Origin: Melampsora larici-populina 98AG31
Lineage: Eukaryota; Basidiomycota; Pucciniomycetes; Pucciniales; Melampsoraceae
Assembly: GCF_000204055.1 (NCBI RefSeq)
Contig: NW_006768771.1
Span: 642,296-706,295 of the forward strand
DNA: 64,000 nucleotides
Direction of reading: 5' to 3'
This document shows positions 12,409 through 23,404 of this stretch, in pieces; the first letter of the stretch is position 1, and every line of letters begins with the position of its first letter. A program made the position numbers and the translations under genes. The notes beneath the pieces were generated by a model, which ran no database searches, was not told where the DNA came from, and was given only the letters and a program-made list of their open reading frames with translations.

Positions 12409-13749
12409 TCACATTCCACGAGCATCTCGTTGTTGGCGATAATTTCTCCACATCGCTTTAGCGATTTTCGTTCTCAACTTTCCTGCTTCGGATGACTCTT
12501 CAGCAGTGTTCCCAACAGCGTGTAACTCCTCTTGATTGACTCGAGGTTGATAGTTTTCATCAAATTCCCCATTAAATTGTTCATCATTGCTATCGACTGT
12601 TCTGATAAAGTTATGTATAAAAGCCATTAGGAGTATCAATCTTGCTTGAATTAAGATGGGATAATGTGACCCTTCTCCCATCACTTTAAACCTTTGCTTC
12701 GTTACGCCAAATATTCTTTCAATATAATTTCTTAAAGAAGCATGTCTTTTGTTATACAATTCCTGATAAGTTCGAGGTCTGTAGAGTAAGAAAACATTAG
12801 TTTTGGCTAAGCAATAAAACATAAAGAACGCACTCAGAATTATCGCCAGAAAATTCTCGAAGATGGTATCGCACCCCTCGAAAAGGGGTTTGACACGTTA
12901 GACTCAACGCAAATCCAGCATCGCCCAGTACATACTTACCAGCTGGAATGGTAAGGTTACTTTCGCGTGCATCATCCCACAGTTTACTATCCGCCACACT
13001 ACCTTCCCAGCCGGCCAGAATGTAAGTAAAACATAAGCTGAAATTACAAGCAGCTAATACATTCTGAGTTATGTTTCCTTTTCGATTGAAATAAGGCTTG
13101 GCGTCTAGTGGCGATACATGAACTGGCATGTGAGTCCCGTCAACTGCACCGACGCAGTTCTTGAAGTAAGGATACCAATCGGGATTATTACGAATTGATG
13201 CTGACATTGGAGTATCTTGTTGAGGCAGGACAATGTATGAATGGATCAATTGAGTATTGATGGTAATGTCTCTAGTTAAATTGTTGATAATCCTATAAAC
13301 ACGTAATCATCAGCCTATGAAAAGATAATCAAAGAGACATGCTTGATTTACTTGGAAACTGTATCAGCAGACCTTTGAAAGCGCTGGTTGAGCTTGGTGT
13401 TTGAGAGTCCGGTGATGAGAAAGTAAATTAAAATAGCTAATTGCTCGGTGCTAGTAACGTATCTGGAATCGGAAAGTGATCCAGATTCCTCAAGCCGTCC
13501 TCTCAATTCAACAAAGACAGTCTTTTTCATTCCCATATTTTCATAAAAGACCTTCTCGTGCCCACTTAGTAATTCATCAATCCACATCTGGCCAGAAAGG
13601 ATCGATCTGATCCTTGGATTTCTGATTATGGTGGGCTTCAAGATTCTGCTGTAGTAGAATCTAGCCGATTCTATCAAGATTATGTGGTGAAAACATATGG
13701 CTTGGCGGCGTCGATGTCTCCAGCGTTGAAGAGCTTGATGATGATACAT
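12409..13749 (-). CDS. PIF/Harbinger DDE transposase
   Basis: Exons 13749-13352, 13292-12834 and 12778-12409 join in frame to 408 residues, a normal length for the family. The catalytic triad is visible: D in CVGAVDGTHM, D in YVLGDAGFAL and E in NYIERIFGVTKQRF. The N-terminal region (FVELRGRLEESGSL, then LAILIYFLITGLSN) is the usual helical part, and KGNITQNVLAACNF and AGWEGSVADSKLW are typical Harbinger blocks. It catalyses cut-and-paste of the element in which it lies. There are no in-frame stops or frameshifts. It acts in the nucleus with the Myb-like partner encoded on the opposite strand. Confidence 0.93.
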
Positions 13750-13964
13750 ATTAAAATTATGGAATGGATTTGGATTTATTTCACTACGTTCAAAGGATTA
13801 TGAAAGAAAGGAAGAGGGTACAATTGGAGACTATTGATCTCAATGACCTCGGTGACCTGTTTACCGAATGACAAGATGTCCTGATGATCCCTTGATATGA
13901 TCATCATATCACTTTTGATTCGGTTACCGAAGGCTTTCAAGGATCACAGCTTTACATATACATA

Positions 13965-13989
13965 CACGGTGAGAATATTTCTCACCGTG
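13965..13989. repeat. Perfect hairpin in the right subterminal region of the Harbinger element
   Basis: An 11 bp stem, CACGGTGAGAA and its complement, around a 3 nt loop, 37 bp inside the right inner inverted repeat. A smaller palindrome, CATATG-TAA-CATATG, sits at 10396-10410 beside the left repeat. Confidence 0.75.
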
Positions 13990-14196
13990 ATGTAAAAATC
14001 ATATATGTAACTTTTTTCGGGTTTTGTTACCGAAGTGGGTGGTATGTATGCAAGATGAACTATACTCAGATATACTAAACTATACTGTGCAGTATAGTTG
14101 GGCAAGTTGATGGAAAACATGTATAACATTTTCCAGGCATAGTATAGTATGGTTTAAACAATATACCTTACTATACCTATACCAGTATAGTATAGT

Positions 14197-14536
14197 CACA
14201 CCCTTCAAAAATACACTTGGTGTTGCTCATTGAGACTGCATCTTTCAGCCTAGGATTTTGTCAAGCTGAAATTGGTCATAGAGATGATTAGCTTGGCAAG
14301 AAGCAGTGATTAAACTTAAGTTGATCAACAATCATTCATGGTCAGTGGTAAGTGCACAGAAAGCCATGCCCATTGCATTGGCCTGTCCTTTGTGGTTTTC
14401 AAAGATCAAGTGGGTGATTCCACTATAAAAATGCCTTTGATTTTAATTGAGATTGAGATCTCGGAACATGTCTTTTCTTTCATGTGCATATACTCTCTCT
14501 TTTTGCTTACATAATTCACCTGTGGAATACTGTAAT
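14197..14536. other. Short unassigned gap between two mobile elements
   Basis: No gene or repeat seen. Confidence 0.4.
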
Positions 14537-14764
14537 TGTTGGATATGTGATATGTTCTGTCCTATATGTACACTTCCTACGGCTAAGGTTGTCAGTGCCA
14601 CTCGCCATTCCGGGTTTCCATCTCAGTGTTGGGCATGTTTCTCCACACCACATTCACTTGGACACGCGCACTTAGCTCAGTGGTTAGAGCACCCTCCTAG
14701 ATATAGGGATCAGGTTGTGGGTTCAAGTCCCGCAGTGCACATTTTCTTTTCTGACATTCCAATA
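14537..14764 (+). repeat. 5' LTR of the TRIM
   Basis: 228 bp, TGTTGG...CCAATA, nearly identical to 14863-15090. It contains the tRNA-like unit at 14666-14741 and a T-rich tract just after it. Confidence 0.8.
14666..14741 (+). tRNA. tRNA-like sequence in the 5' LTR (isotype uncertain)
   Basis: It folds as a cloverleaf: acceptor GCGCACT against AGTGCAC with one C-A mismatch, D arm GCTC/GAGC, anticodon stem CCCT/AGGG plus one mismatch, and T arm GTGGG-TTCAAGT-CCCGC. The A box TAGCTCAGTGG and B box GGGTTCAAGTCC are close to the Pol III consensus, and ATTTTCTTTTC follows at once, like a Pol III terminator. The loop CTAGATA would put AGA in the anticodon position, but the variable region (8 nt) is not that of tRNA-Ser. 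It is therefore probably a tRNA-derived promoter unit rather than a translating tRNA. Confidence 0.5.
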
Positions 14765-14862
14765 GGTTATGAGCCCAGATGCGTTCACACCATCTACCTA
14801 AGTCAGTTAAGTAATGTGTACTCTTGCCCCTACAAGTACATACAGTACAGATCAAGGGGGAA

Positions 14863-15090
14863 TGTTGGATATGTGATATGTTCTGTCCTATATGTACACT
14901 TCCTACGGCTAAGGTTGTCAGTGCCACTCGCCATTCCGGGTTTCCATCTCAGTGTTGGGCATGTTTCTCCACACCACATTCACTTGGACACGCGCACTTA
15001 GCTCAGTGGTTAGAGCACCCTCCTAGATATAGGGATCAGGTCGTCGGTTCAAGTCCTGCAGTGCACATTTTCTTTTCTGACATTCCAATA
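14863..15090 (+). repeat. 3' LTR of the TRIM
   Basis: 228 bp, preceded at once by the AAGGGGGAA purine tract. It contains the second tRNA-like unit at 14992-15067. Confidence 0.8.
14992..15067 (+). tRNA. tRNA-like sequence in the 3' LTR
   Basis: Same as the unit at 14666-14741 except for three changes in and beside the T arm, which becomes GTCGG-TTCAAGT-CCTGC with a C/T mismatch. The A box is unchanged, the B box core GGTTCAAGTCC is kept, and the T-rich terminator-like tract is present. Confidence 0.45.
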
Positions 15091-15477
15091 CAATGACATC
15101 ATAAGTTTGAGTTTATAAAGGTCTTTCAATTGCTCTCTTTATACCTTTCTCTCTTCATCAAACTCTAACTTATTTTGTCTAAACCAATCTCCTTCCATCA
15201 GATTGTTGTATTTCTGTTGATCAGCATGTTAGCTTGATTAACAAAGCTAACTACCTGTTCTCCACAGGTATCTCATTCAATTATTTCAAGTACCAACACA
15301 TCTGATTATCTCATCCCAACCAAACTCATTCTACATATCCTCATTTATATCAATATCATAGCTGTATATACATTTTGATCCAAGATTATTACATTTTGTA
15401 AATGTATCATTTTCAACAAACAACTCAATCTTGAACTTCTTCATCTCAATTTTAGAAACCTTTCTAGTATCAAAAGG
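15091..15477. promoter_or_regulatory. Upstream region of the small secreted-protein gene
   Basis: From about 15325 the sequence resembles the leaders of the two related genes at 47772 and 50469: CCAAACTCATTC, TTTATATCA and the GTATATA words occur in the same order. This supports gene homology beyond the coding part. Confidence 0.5.
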
Positions 15478-15771
15478 ATGTCTTATATTACACCCCATTT
15501 CATTTTGTTTGCTTGCATCATCACTATCTCATTTGGAGAGTATAATGACATTCCATGTAGCAAAAGAATAAATAACAAAGCAAGGCAAGGGATCAGCAAA
15601 GTTCCTTCAACTATTTCACTGTCAGGTCTATTTGATAGCAAATATTTCACTCTTGTAAGTCTTTCTTTTTAATCAAAGTTCATAAATCATATAACTGTTT
15701 TCTCATAGTATACTTTCCAGATTTGTTAGCTTCAAGAGTCTAAGCCAGTACAAGGAGGACTTGCTTGTTGA
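15478..15771 (+). CDS. Small secreted protein, divergent relative of the pair at 47772/50469
   Basis: Exons 15478-15654 (59 codons) and 15730-15771 encode 72 residues. The N-terminus MSYITPHFILFACIITISFG is a likely signal peptide and matches MSYITPRFITLALIITMLFA of the duplicated genes; YND(I)PC versus YNGVPC follows. The intron is phase 0 at the same point. Exon 2 starts LQESKPV versus LREAKPV, but then stops after GGLAC. Beyond this stop the DNA still resembles the rest of the paralogue's exon 2 (AATGATTCCAGGAGG), so the C-terminus is shortened or shifted relative to the others. Function unknown; a secreted, possibly host-directed peptide is an inference from size and signal peptide only. 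Confidence 0.6.
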
Positions 15772-18268
15772 ATGATTCCAGGAGGTAGCTTGTCAGTTCT
15801 CAATGTCTCATTAAGGAGAGCCAAAAGACCTCCAAGTAATAACATAAAAAAGAAGCTTATGAAACAATTTATTGAAATCCTTATTTCATTATTATCATAT
15901 CCTTTGTTTTCTTGCGCGTAAATCAAATATATAAAATAAAAGAAACCCACAACTTTTGGTCTAGTTTCAAAGACTCATAAAACCCAAAACATAACTACAA
16001 ATTTTTTGGTTTAGTTTCACAGACCCAAAAACAAAGGAACGAAAACAAATAACAGACAGAAAATATCCCAAATAGGAAAGACCATGTGGACATTTAAACA
16101 TGAGATAGTGTCAAAGACATAAAAACTCATTACCTGAGAAGAACCAATTAACTAACCATAGAAACCAATCAATAAGTATCAAGTGGACCTAATAACAAAC
16201 TTCCCAATTGGGAACTATTTAGTTTAAAGGAAACAAACATACCAAAAATACAAGAGAGACTTAATGGAAAATATATCATCCAATATATCTAACCACAATT
16301 CAACTATGAGGTTATGAAAGTATAAATAGATTTTTTCCTTGAATTCAGGAGGAGGGTGACTGATTTTGAACCCAATTTTATTTAGACAAACATCTAACTA
16401 AAAACCTTTTCATCAATCCTCTCAGATTTTCTCAAGTAGCCTTCTATTACTAGAACCCTTCTTGTCAGCCTAGAATTGATATCCTTGCTGCTTATCACAG
16501 CATCCACTAAGAATCAGCCTCTCTAATCTTTCAGATCTCTTTGACTGATGTTTGGATTACCTTCTTACTAGCTATCCAAGTAGCTTCATCGCCTTGTGCT
16601 TTCCAGCTCCTAGGTTTCTGATATCAAGACCTCATTTGTACCTTTGACAAAGCCTCTTCTGACTTGGGTTAGTTAGTTTCTTTCTTCCTCCCCATTTGGT
16701 CAATAGACCCAGTTCTTACAATATCTTCATTGGCAAGATACCTACTATCTTAGGATTTTAGGCTACTCTAGGTTCATACTTCGGAGAAATTGCAGGCTTG
16801 GGCTTGACCTCTCTTCATCTGTCACCTGAAAGTGGGCCTGCCCTGCTATCCAATCCTAATATTCACACCAAAATCCTACATCAGTAAAACTGATATAATT
16901 TTCTGTGCGACCTGTTCTAAAGACAGCCACTCACCACTCCCCGTGACCAGCAAAGTATCAGTCAGGAACCGTACTGCAAGCTGTAGGCTATACCATTTGT
17001 AAGTAGATTTAGTAGCCACCCTGAAATGGCTTCCCAAAGAAAGGAGGATTTACTCCAACACCAAAGCCCGGAGATTCCTAAACAGAAACCTGATGAATGA
17101 ATATGTATTGATTTGGCTTTTGTAAAAGGTTTTATCCTTGATCATTTCTTTGATAGAATGTGTATTTGTATATAAATGTAAATAAACACAGCAGAGCAAT
17201 AACAACCATTTTCAATCTAACTTTGGATATGGTACAAGCTTGCAAGTGAGAACTATTGCGCACGACCTTGAATTCAAACATCCCATAACTTGAACTGTTC
17301 AAAATTGTTCATTGCCATCCAAATTGTGTCTGTCCATCTTTTCTTTTCTTGACTTTTTTCATCCAAAGTCCCCCCTGCCTTCCAAAAGTTTCTGAACATG
17401 AGGTATATCACAGAGTATCTCAACTTGAGTCCCGGGAGGGAGTGCTCTGTTGTCCACCTACACTCGCTGGTGCGCGCGCCCAGGTACTCGAAATCATCTA
17501 GTCTGTTGAACATGATCAACACTTCCTCATCCCTGTTAGATGAATGATTCATTTGCGCGAGTATGTAGCAGTCATCCACCTTCTCCCTGTTGTGACTGTT
17601 GTACCATCATGTTTTCTCACATACACCTAACTCATTGGCCAAACAAAATTCAATCACAAATGAAGCCTTAACCATTTTTTGCTACCTGTTTTATATTGAA
17701 AGTGCATTTTCAGGTTGATCACTAAAAAAACACATGCAGCCTGGAAATCAAAGTTCATCAACTCTCAACTTTCCTTTGAACCTCCTTTAACCTCTTCACT
17801 ATGCTATCAAATTGACTTGATTAATATTTCATCGAGTGGTCATTTACATGAAGTCAAGCTTTCAAATTCTAGGGAATTGGGAGGGCAGTGCTACAAAGAT
17901 GTTCTTCTATGTTGAAAATTCCTCTGCATCATAAAGGTACATAGGCGGTTTGGCAAACCATTTCGTTGTCTTTTCGTATTGTCACTTTCTGACCAAGAAA
18001 GTTCAAGAGTATTGAATTTGTAGGGGCCCGACCTGGCCCCACGGCGCACGCTATGGCCATTGTTTTGACGGAACAGTCCGGGTCAGGCTCGATCGAGCTA
18101 GCTGTCACATCCCGTGAAACTAAAGGGTGGGTATTCCTTATGTGACATCAGCGATTGATCAGATCGCTAAACTCGAGACCATTGATCAATTGAACCATCA
18201 TTGCCACACTTTCAACTTGGTGTATTGAGAGTCCTACCTCTTTATAAATCTAGCTTCGCTATCCTAAC
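15772..18268. other. Long gene-poor stretch before CAP
   Basis: About 2.5 kb. The first 1.3 kb is A-rich without recognisable coding. A minus-strand open frame at 17274-17579 (101 codons) shows no known family. 17940-18268 is more GC-rich and is the likely CAP promoter and leader. Confidence 0.4.
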
Positions 18269-20236
18269 ATGGCCAATGGTATTCCTACCCAAGGTGTTGG
18301 TAGCCTCTTCACTCTCATCAAACGGTGGGTTCGTTCTCAGCTTATAGTTCAATCTTAAACAAGCGATCCATTGATTTGATTTACCTCTAGGCTTGAGGCT
18401 GCTACCTCCCGACTCGAAGACATTGCAGTAGCCCAAACTTCCGTAGGAACCCCTGCATTGCTTAATGAAGGCTTCTCTACTCACGCCTCGCCTAGTAACG
18501 TGCCTGGAGTCTCGTCTGGCTCGGCATCTAACCCGGAGGCGATGGAGACACCCCCTTCGATCAAGGCCTTTGATGAACTTCTCTCGGGATCCTTGGCGCG
18601 GTACCTCACATTGTCAAAGGACGTAGGTGGGCCTGCCCAAGAGCAAGCCAATCACGTCGAACAAGCATTCATGGCCCAACGCGAGTTTCTACTGGTTGCC
18701 AGTGCTTGTCAAAAGCCTTCGATCGATGCCCTTATGGAGCTCCTCCAACCTACTTCTGATCCTCTCAACAAAGTGGTAGAGGTCAAAGATGCTCAACGAG
18801 CTGAGAAACGTCTCTTCAATGGTCTCACTGCGGTGGCTGAGGGTATTCCTGGTCTCGGCTGGGTAGCCGTGGAGACTAAGCCGGGTCCAATGGTATCGGA
18901 TGCAAAAGATAGTGCGCAATTCTGGGTCAATCGTGTTGTCAAAGATAACAAAGACAGGTATGTCGAACCTCGACGTGAATTCCTTTACTTCCGGTACACG
19001 TTCCTTCAGATTCGCTTTCATCTAATACTCCTTGCGTACTTGAACAGTGACCCACAATTGGCCGACTGGGCTAAAAGTTTTATCGTCGTGCTCGAAGATT
19101 TACGCAAGTACATCATGCAGTATCATACTACCTGTCTTGTCTGGAATCCAAAGGTCGGCTCTTCGTTATTGAGCTATTGATCTTGACCTCTTGCCCTCGA
19201 TGGCCTACAGGGAATAAATACCCAGGGATAGAACTAACCCACTATATCTTTTGCAGGGTGAAGATGCCACGAGTTTCGCTAAGCGCATGTCACCAGCTGG
19301 GTCTCCTTCAGCCTCGACCCCGCGGGCACCCACTGGAGCCCCTTCCGCTCCGACACCACCACGACCTGGACCACCACCACCCGGGCCACCACCACCACCA
19401 CCCATGCCATCAATGAACCAAGCTTCTGGAGCGGCAGGTGGGATGGATGCTGTATTTGCTGCACTTAACAAAGGTGAAAATATCACCAGCGGACTAAAAA
19501 GAGTGGATCCGAGTCAGATGACACATAAGAACCCGACCTTACGAACTTCATCAGCCACGGGCCCATCCGGAGGCTTAACAAGTCCACAGGGTAGTATCAA
19601 GAGGCCTACGAAACCGCCAAAACCCCAAAGCTTTCAAAAAAGACCTCCTAAGACTCAACTAGATGGGAATAAGTGGGCGATTGTACGTGATCTATATTGA
19701 GTGTATCAGAGAGCAATACCCCAGATCCCAAGCGCGCTCGGTGACTCTCACTGCTTGTACTGATATAATATCTGGCCTTTTAAACTCTTGTGTAGGAGTA
19801 CCACGAAAATCAGTCTTCGATCGTCATTGAAAACACTGAGATCAATCAAATTGTCAACATCTTTGGTTGCAAAAATTCCACAATCTCGATCAAGGGCAAA
19901 GTGAATGCGATTACATTGGTATCGTGTACCAAGACATCTGTCTTGTTAGAGTCGGTTGTTTCTTCACTTTCGATCACTTCTTCTCCTTCCTTTACCGTTC
20001 AAGTACTCGGAAAAGTTCCGACGGTCATGGTAGATGCGACTGATGGAGGTCAGATCTATTTAAGTAAGGAGAGTCTTGATGTTGAAATTGTGACGGCGAA
20101 GACTAGTGCTTTGAATGTGAGTTTACCGAGTGAAGAAGAAGAAGGAGAGTTTGTGGAACGAGCTATGCCAGAGCAATTGAAGACGGTCGTAGTGAATGGC
20201 AAATTGGTGACAAGTGTTCTTGAACACAGTGGTTGA
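18269..20236 (+). CDS. SRV2: Adenylyl cyclase-associated protein (CAP/Srv2)
   Basis: Binds G-actin and, in fungi, adenylyl cyclase; it recharges and recycles actin monomers and links Ras/cAMP signalling to the cytoskeleton. Exons 18269-18324, 18391-18957, 19048-19153, 19257-19682 and 19796-20236 join in frame to 531 residues, normal for the family. The N-terminal LIKRLEAATSRLEDIA is the diagnostic cyclase-binding/oligomerisation helix. The helical CAP domain follows (about 65-235), with GLGWVAVE and YIMQYHTTCLVWNPK. A polyproline stretch (about 270-297), a WH2-like GLKRVDPSQMTHKNP (about 318-332) and the C-terminal beta-helix CARP domain (about 375-531), with ENTEINQIVNIFGC and VDATDGGQIYLS, complete it. 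The start codon gives exactly the conserved N-terminus. No defects seen. Confidence 0.97.
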
Positions 20237-20783
20237 GGTCCTGGAAGCTATCTTTCTGCTACATACTAAGAGTCAAGCGAAGTGTGGAGAAGCCATGTGT
20301 GATCATCAACGGTGTTTTATGTTTTTGTTATGTTATTTTCGAATTGGTTCATTATTTCAAATGGACAACGTGGTTTCTTATTAATTTCATGGATTCTGAG
20401 CATATTATCTATACAATCGTATCTGGAATATACGATTGAATTGAGTCTTTGTTTTTTAAAGCTGATGAGACTCCCCTCAAAAGGAAAACATCTCTGTGTT
20501 TGACTCAATTTTTCACCGATGCTGGATGGAAGTGGCGCAGCGACGTGTCACAAGCGTGACAAACTGTCATAGATGACGCCTTAAGTTGAATCAAAAATGG
20601 CGTTCCTGCCTGAGTTTACAGATGTCCACAGCACTGGAGTCGACTAGGAGATAATGTCCATTGCATGTATACGGGGAGTTACATTATGACTTCAAGCAAC
20701 TATTTCTCAAACACTTGTCGAGTTGCAGGTCAAGTCAGATTTTGACTTCAAACCCGTAAGTCAATCCATCGAATTTCGCACTA
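20237..20783. other. CAP 3' flank up to the pogo element
   Basis: About 0.55 kb with no gene. Small open frames on both strands at 20233-20508 overlap each other and look random. Confidence 0.4.
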
Positions 20784-23404
20784 CAGTCGACTCCCTCGAA
20801 ATCCATATCCCTCGAATCCCATACTTCTGCCTAACCCATAGAAATTTGGGTCCATAAAATTTATAGGCGGGGAAAAGTGGCCCAAAACCCATACCTCGCA
20901 CTATTCCCATGACCCATAACTTTTTTTAGGAAACCCAGGTCAAAAGCCATAACCAAAATTTGCCAAAGACAAAGATTTATAAAAAAAACGCATCCTTGTG
21001 AATTTTTCGGCATAATCAATCTCAAAATGCTTCCAAAAGACCTTTCACAATTCGGCGTATCAGATATTGAAACAGGTTTCAATGCTTTACAAACAGAGAA
21101 TAACAAACGACTCAAGCCTCTCAAGCAACTTATCAGTGAAGGGAAGAAGTTATCAGAGGCAGATGAAAGATTCATAGACTGTGCTGGAAACTTAATAGAT
21201 GAAACACTTGTGTTGAGGAAGATCATAGAAGAGGGGAATGTGGCTAAGGCTGCCAGTCAATTCAACAATGATGAACTGAAGAGACTGGAACTTTTGGTTT
21301 TGAAATTCAATCAGACCAAGGAAGCGGTGATTGCTAAAAGACAAAGTAAGTTGTAACCTTCAGGATGTAATTGAGTTGTTCACTTGTTGAAAAGATGTGT
21401 TGTTCAATTTTTTAGGCTCCAAGAAACATGTAGCCGAGGAAAGTAAAGGAAAAAATAACCGGCCAACAAGTAAAAAGAATAAAGCTGCAAAGGCTCAATC
21501 AACTCTGGCTCAGCGAGTTGAAGTCCTTGATTGGTACGAACGGAATGGTTGCAATCAATCTAAGACTGCCCGACACTTTTCTGAAATCTATCCCGAGTTG
21601 AACATCAAGCAACCACTTGTTTCAGAATGGGTCCGAGACAAGACCAAGATTTGAGAGAATCATCGAGCTGGTCACACTGGATCTCGAAAGAACACATCCG
21701 AGCATCCGCAGGTTGATGAAGCACTTCAAGCCTGGGTTCAACAGGCTGTCATTGCAGGCTTAACAATCACGGGCGATGTGATATGATCCAAGTGGTGTGA
21801 ATTCGCTAAACTCTTCAAAATCTCTGAACAAGACTGGCTTGCTCTTAGTGAGGGATGGCTCACTCGATTCAAGACTTGGAACGGTTTACGCCACATAAGA
21901 AAGCACGGAGAAGCTGGCTCCGTCCTTCCTGATACAGTAGCTGCCGAGCGTCAACGCCTCCGAGAAATTACCAACCTTTACCATCCACGAGATATTTGGA
22001 ACATGGATGAGACTGGTCTATTCTACAGGTTGGTTCTCTCTTTAACATATGTATACAGTGTAACATTTATCAATAACAATCACCTTCTTATGTTTTAGCA
22101 TGCCCCCCGACAAAGGTCTTGCATTTGGGCCAAAATCAGGGGTTAAAGGTGATAAGCAAAGATTGACCTATGCCCTTGCTGCTAGTGCTGAAGGTGAAAA
22201 GATTGAACCTTTAATTATTGGCAAGGCAAACAAGCCTGCATGCTTCAACAAGAAAAGTGGTGAGAGTCTTGGTTTTTGTTATCGTAACAACACTAAAGCA
22301 TGGATGACTTTTGAGCTGTTCAGCAGCTGGATCACAAAGTGGGACCAAGATCTTGCGGTTCAAAAACAACACATCCTCCTACTAGTTGACAACTTCAGCG
22401 GGCATGGAGAGCCTCCCGAGCACAAGCTTACAAACATTCGGTTAGAATTCTTCGCACCCAACCTAACCTCACATATCCAACCCTTGGATGCCGGAATCAT
22501 AGCCTCATTCAAGTGTCACTACCGATCAAACTTTATCAACTATTCACTGAAGCGTTATGATGCAGAGATCCCGGTTGCTGAAATCTACAAGATACACCAG
22601 CTTGATGCAATGAAATTGGCTCAAGAAGCTTGGTTTTGTGTTAGTGAAGGCACTATATGAAACTGCTTCCGCAAGACTGGGATCATCTCACCTTGCAAAC
22701 CTGATGGATTGATAATTGATAACCCAACTGTCTTAACATCAGACTTGGACACTAACCTCCCAATAGTCCCAGATTCCGAAGCTGAGGCTGTGTTGGCCGA
22801 AGATCTCGAACAACTCAAACAGCTCAAACTTGTCCATCAATGGAACATGATGCCAATTGCCGAGCTTCTCAATCCTCTTGGAGAGCATTCTAGTGGATTG
22901 GAGGAATGGACTGTCGACGAAATATTTGAATCGATCAATAATCGAGATACTGACAAGAATCAAGATACTGAAATAGACATTTTCAAAGTCTCCACTCCTC
23001 GACCAAGCTATACAGCCTTTGCATCTTCCCTTTCTGTTGTTTCCGAGTACACCAAGCATGAAGACACACCCAAAGCAAAGTCTTTTGAAGCTGCTATTCG
23101 CACTGCTGGCAGGCACTTTTGCTTAATTCACACGCGATCTTTAAAACAACCATCATTATCTGACTACTTTATTAAACATTAACTACAGAACTCTTATACA
23201 TAACTATTGTTATTGCGCACAAGAATGAAGAAATGGTTTTTTTTTTATTTGCTTGTTCCTTGTTTTTATCTCCCTCTTGACCCATACTTTGCCCGCCGAA
23301 CCTTAATCTATGGGTGATGAGGGAGATCCTCCAAAACCATACGTCCATAAAACCCATAGTTTTGGGCTTCCATGAAACGGTATGGGTTTTGAGGGAGTCA
23401 ACTG
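20784..23404 (+). mobile_element. pogo/Tigger-type DNA transposon (2.62 kb)
   Basis: The ends are inverted: the left begins CAGTCGACTCCCTC and the right, on the other strand, CAGTTGACTCCCTC. Each is flanked by TA (20782-20783 and 23405-23406), the target dinucleotide of this superfamily. Each end also carries several ATACC/CCATA words. A pogo-family transposase fills the interior but has three in-frame stops, so the copy is inactive unless helped in trans. Confidence 0.9.
21027..23182 (+). pseudogene. pogo/Tigger transposase with three in-frame TGA codons
   Basis: Exons 21027-21345, 21416-22028 and 22099-23182 keep one reading frame throughout. A CENP-B/pogo helix-turn-helix lies near the start (LAQRVEVLDWYERNG, then TARHFSEIYPEL), followed by a second Tc5-like DNA-binding region (LSEGWLTRFKTWNGLRHIRK). 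The DDE domain shows WNMDETGLFY, LLVDNFSGHG and HIQPLDAGIIASFK, with all three acidic positions kept. TGA stops lie at 21652, 21784 and 22658; each is one C-to-T step from CGA (Arg). There are no TAA/TAG stops and no frameshift, so decay is recent and biased. The C-terminal 150 residues are not specific. Confidence 0.9.

Larger units (their letters stand above)
10287..14196. mobile_element. PIF/Harbinger DNA transposon, apparently complete
   Basis: About 3.9 kb holding the two proteins this superfamily uses, a DDE transposase (minus strand) and a Myb/SANT-like protein (plus strand), in convergent orientation. Perfect 15 bp inverted repeats ACCCACTTCGGTAAC lie at 10380-10394 and, inverted, 14026-14040. 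Outside them, both flanks carry arrays of ACTATAC / GTATAGT words ending in inverted ACTATACTATAC at 10287 and 14196. The true ends could be either pair, because no clean 3 bp target duplication was found at either. Both proteins are uninterrupted with the catalytic residues present, so it may be autonomous or recently active. Confidence 0.85.
14537..15090 (+). mobile_element. TRIM: miniature LTR element with tRNA-like sequence in its LTRs
   Basis: Two 228 bp direct repeats (14537-14764 and 14863-15090) begin TGTTGG and end CCAATA, the imperfect inverted ends of an LTR. They enclose only 98 bp. The interior starts GGTTATGAGCCCAG right after the first LTR, placed like a primer-binding site, and ends in the purine tract AGATCAAGGGGGAA directly before the second LTR, placed like a polypurine tract. 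There is no coding capacity. The repeats differ at only three positions, all within 14715-14735 of the first copy. No matching 5 bp target duplication was found (GTAAT left, CAATG right). Confidence 0.8.

Noticed and set aside
14666..14741. Ordinary functional tRNA gene
   Set aside because: Acceptor and anticodon stems have mismatches, the variable region does not fit the implied isotype, and it lies in both copies of an LTR-like repeat.
14532..15095. 5 bp target duplication for the TRIM
   Set aside because: GTAAT and CAATG do not match.
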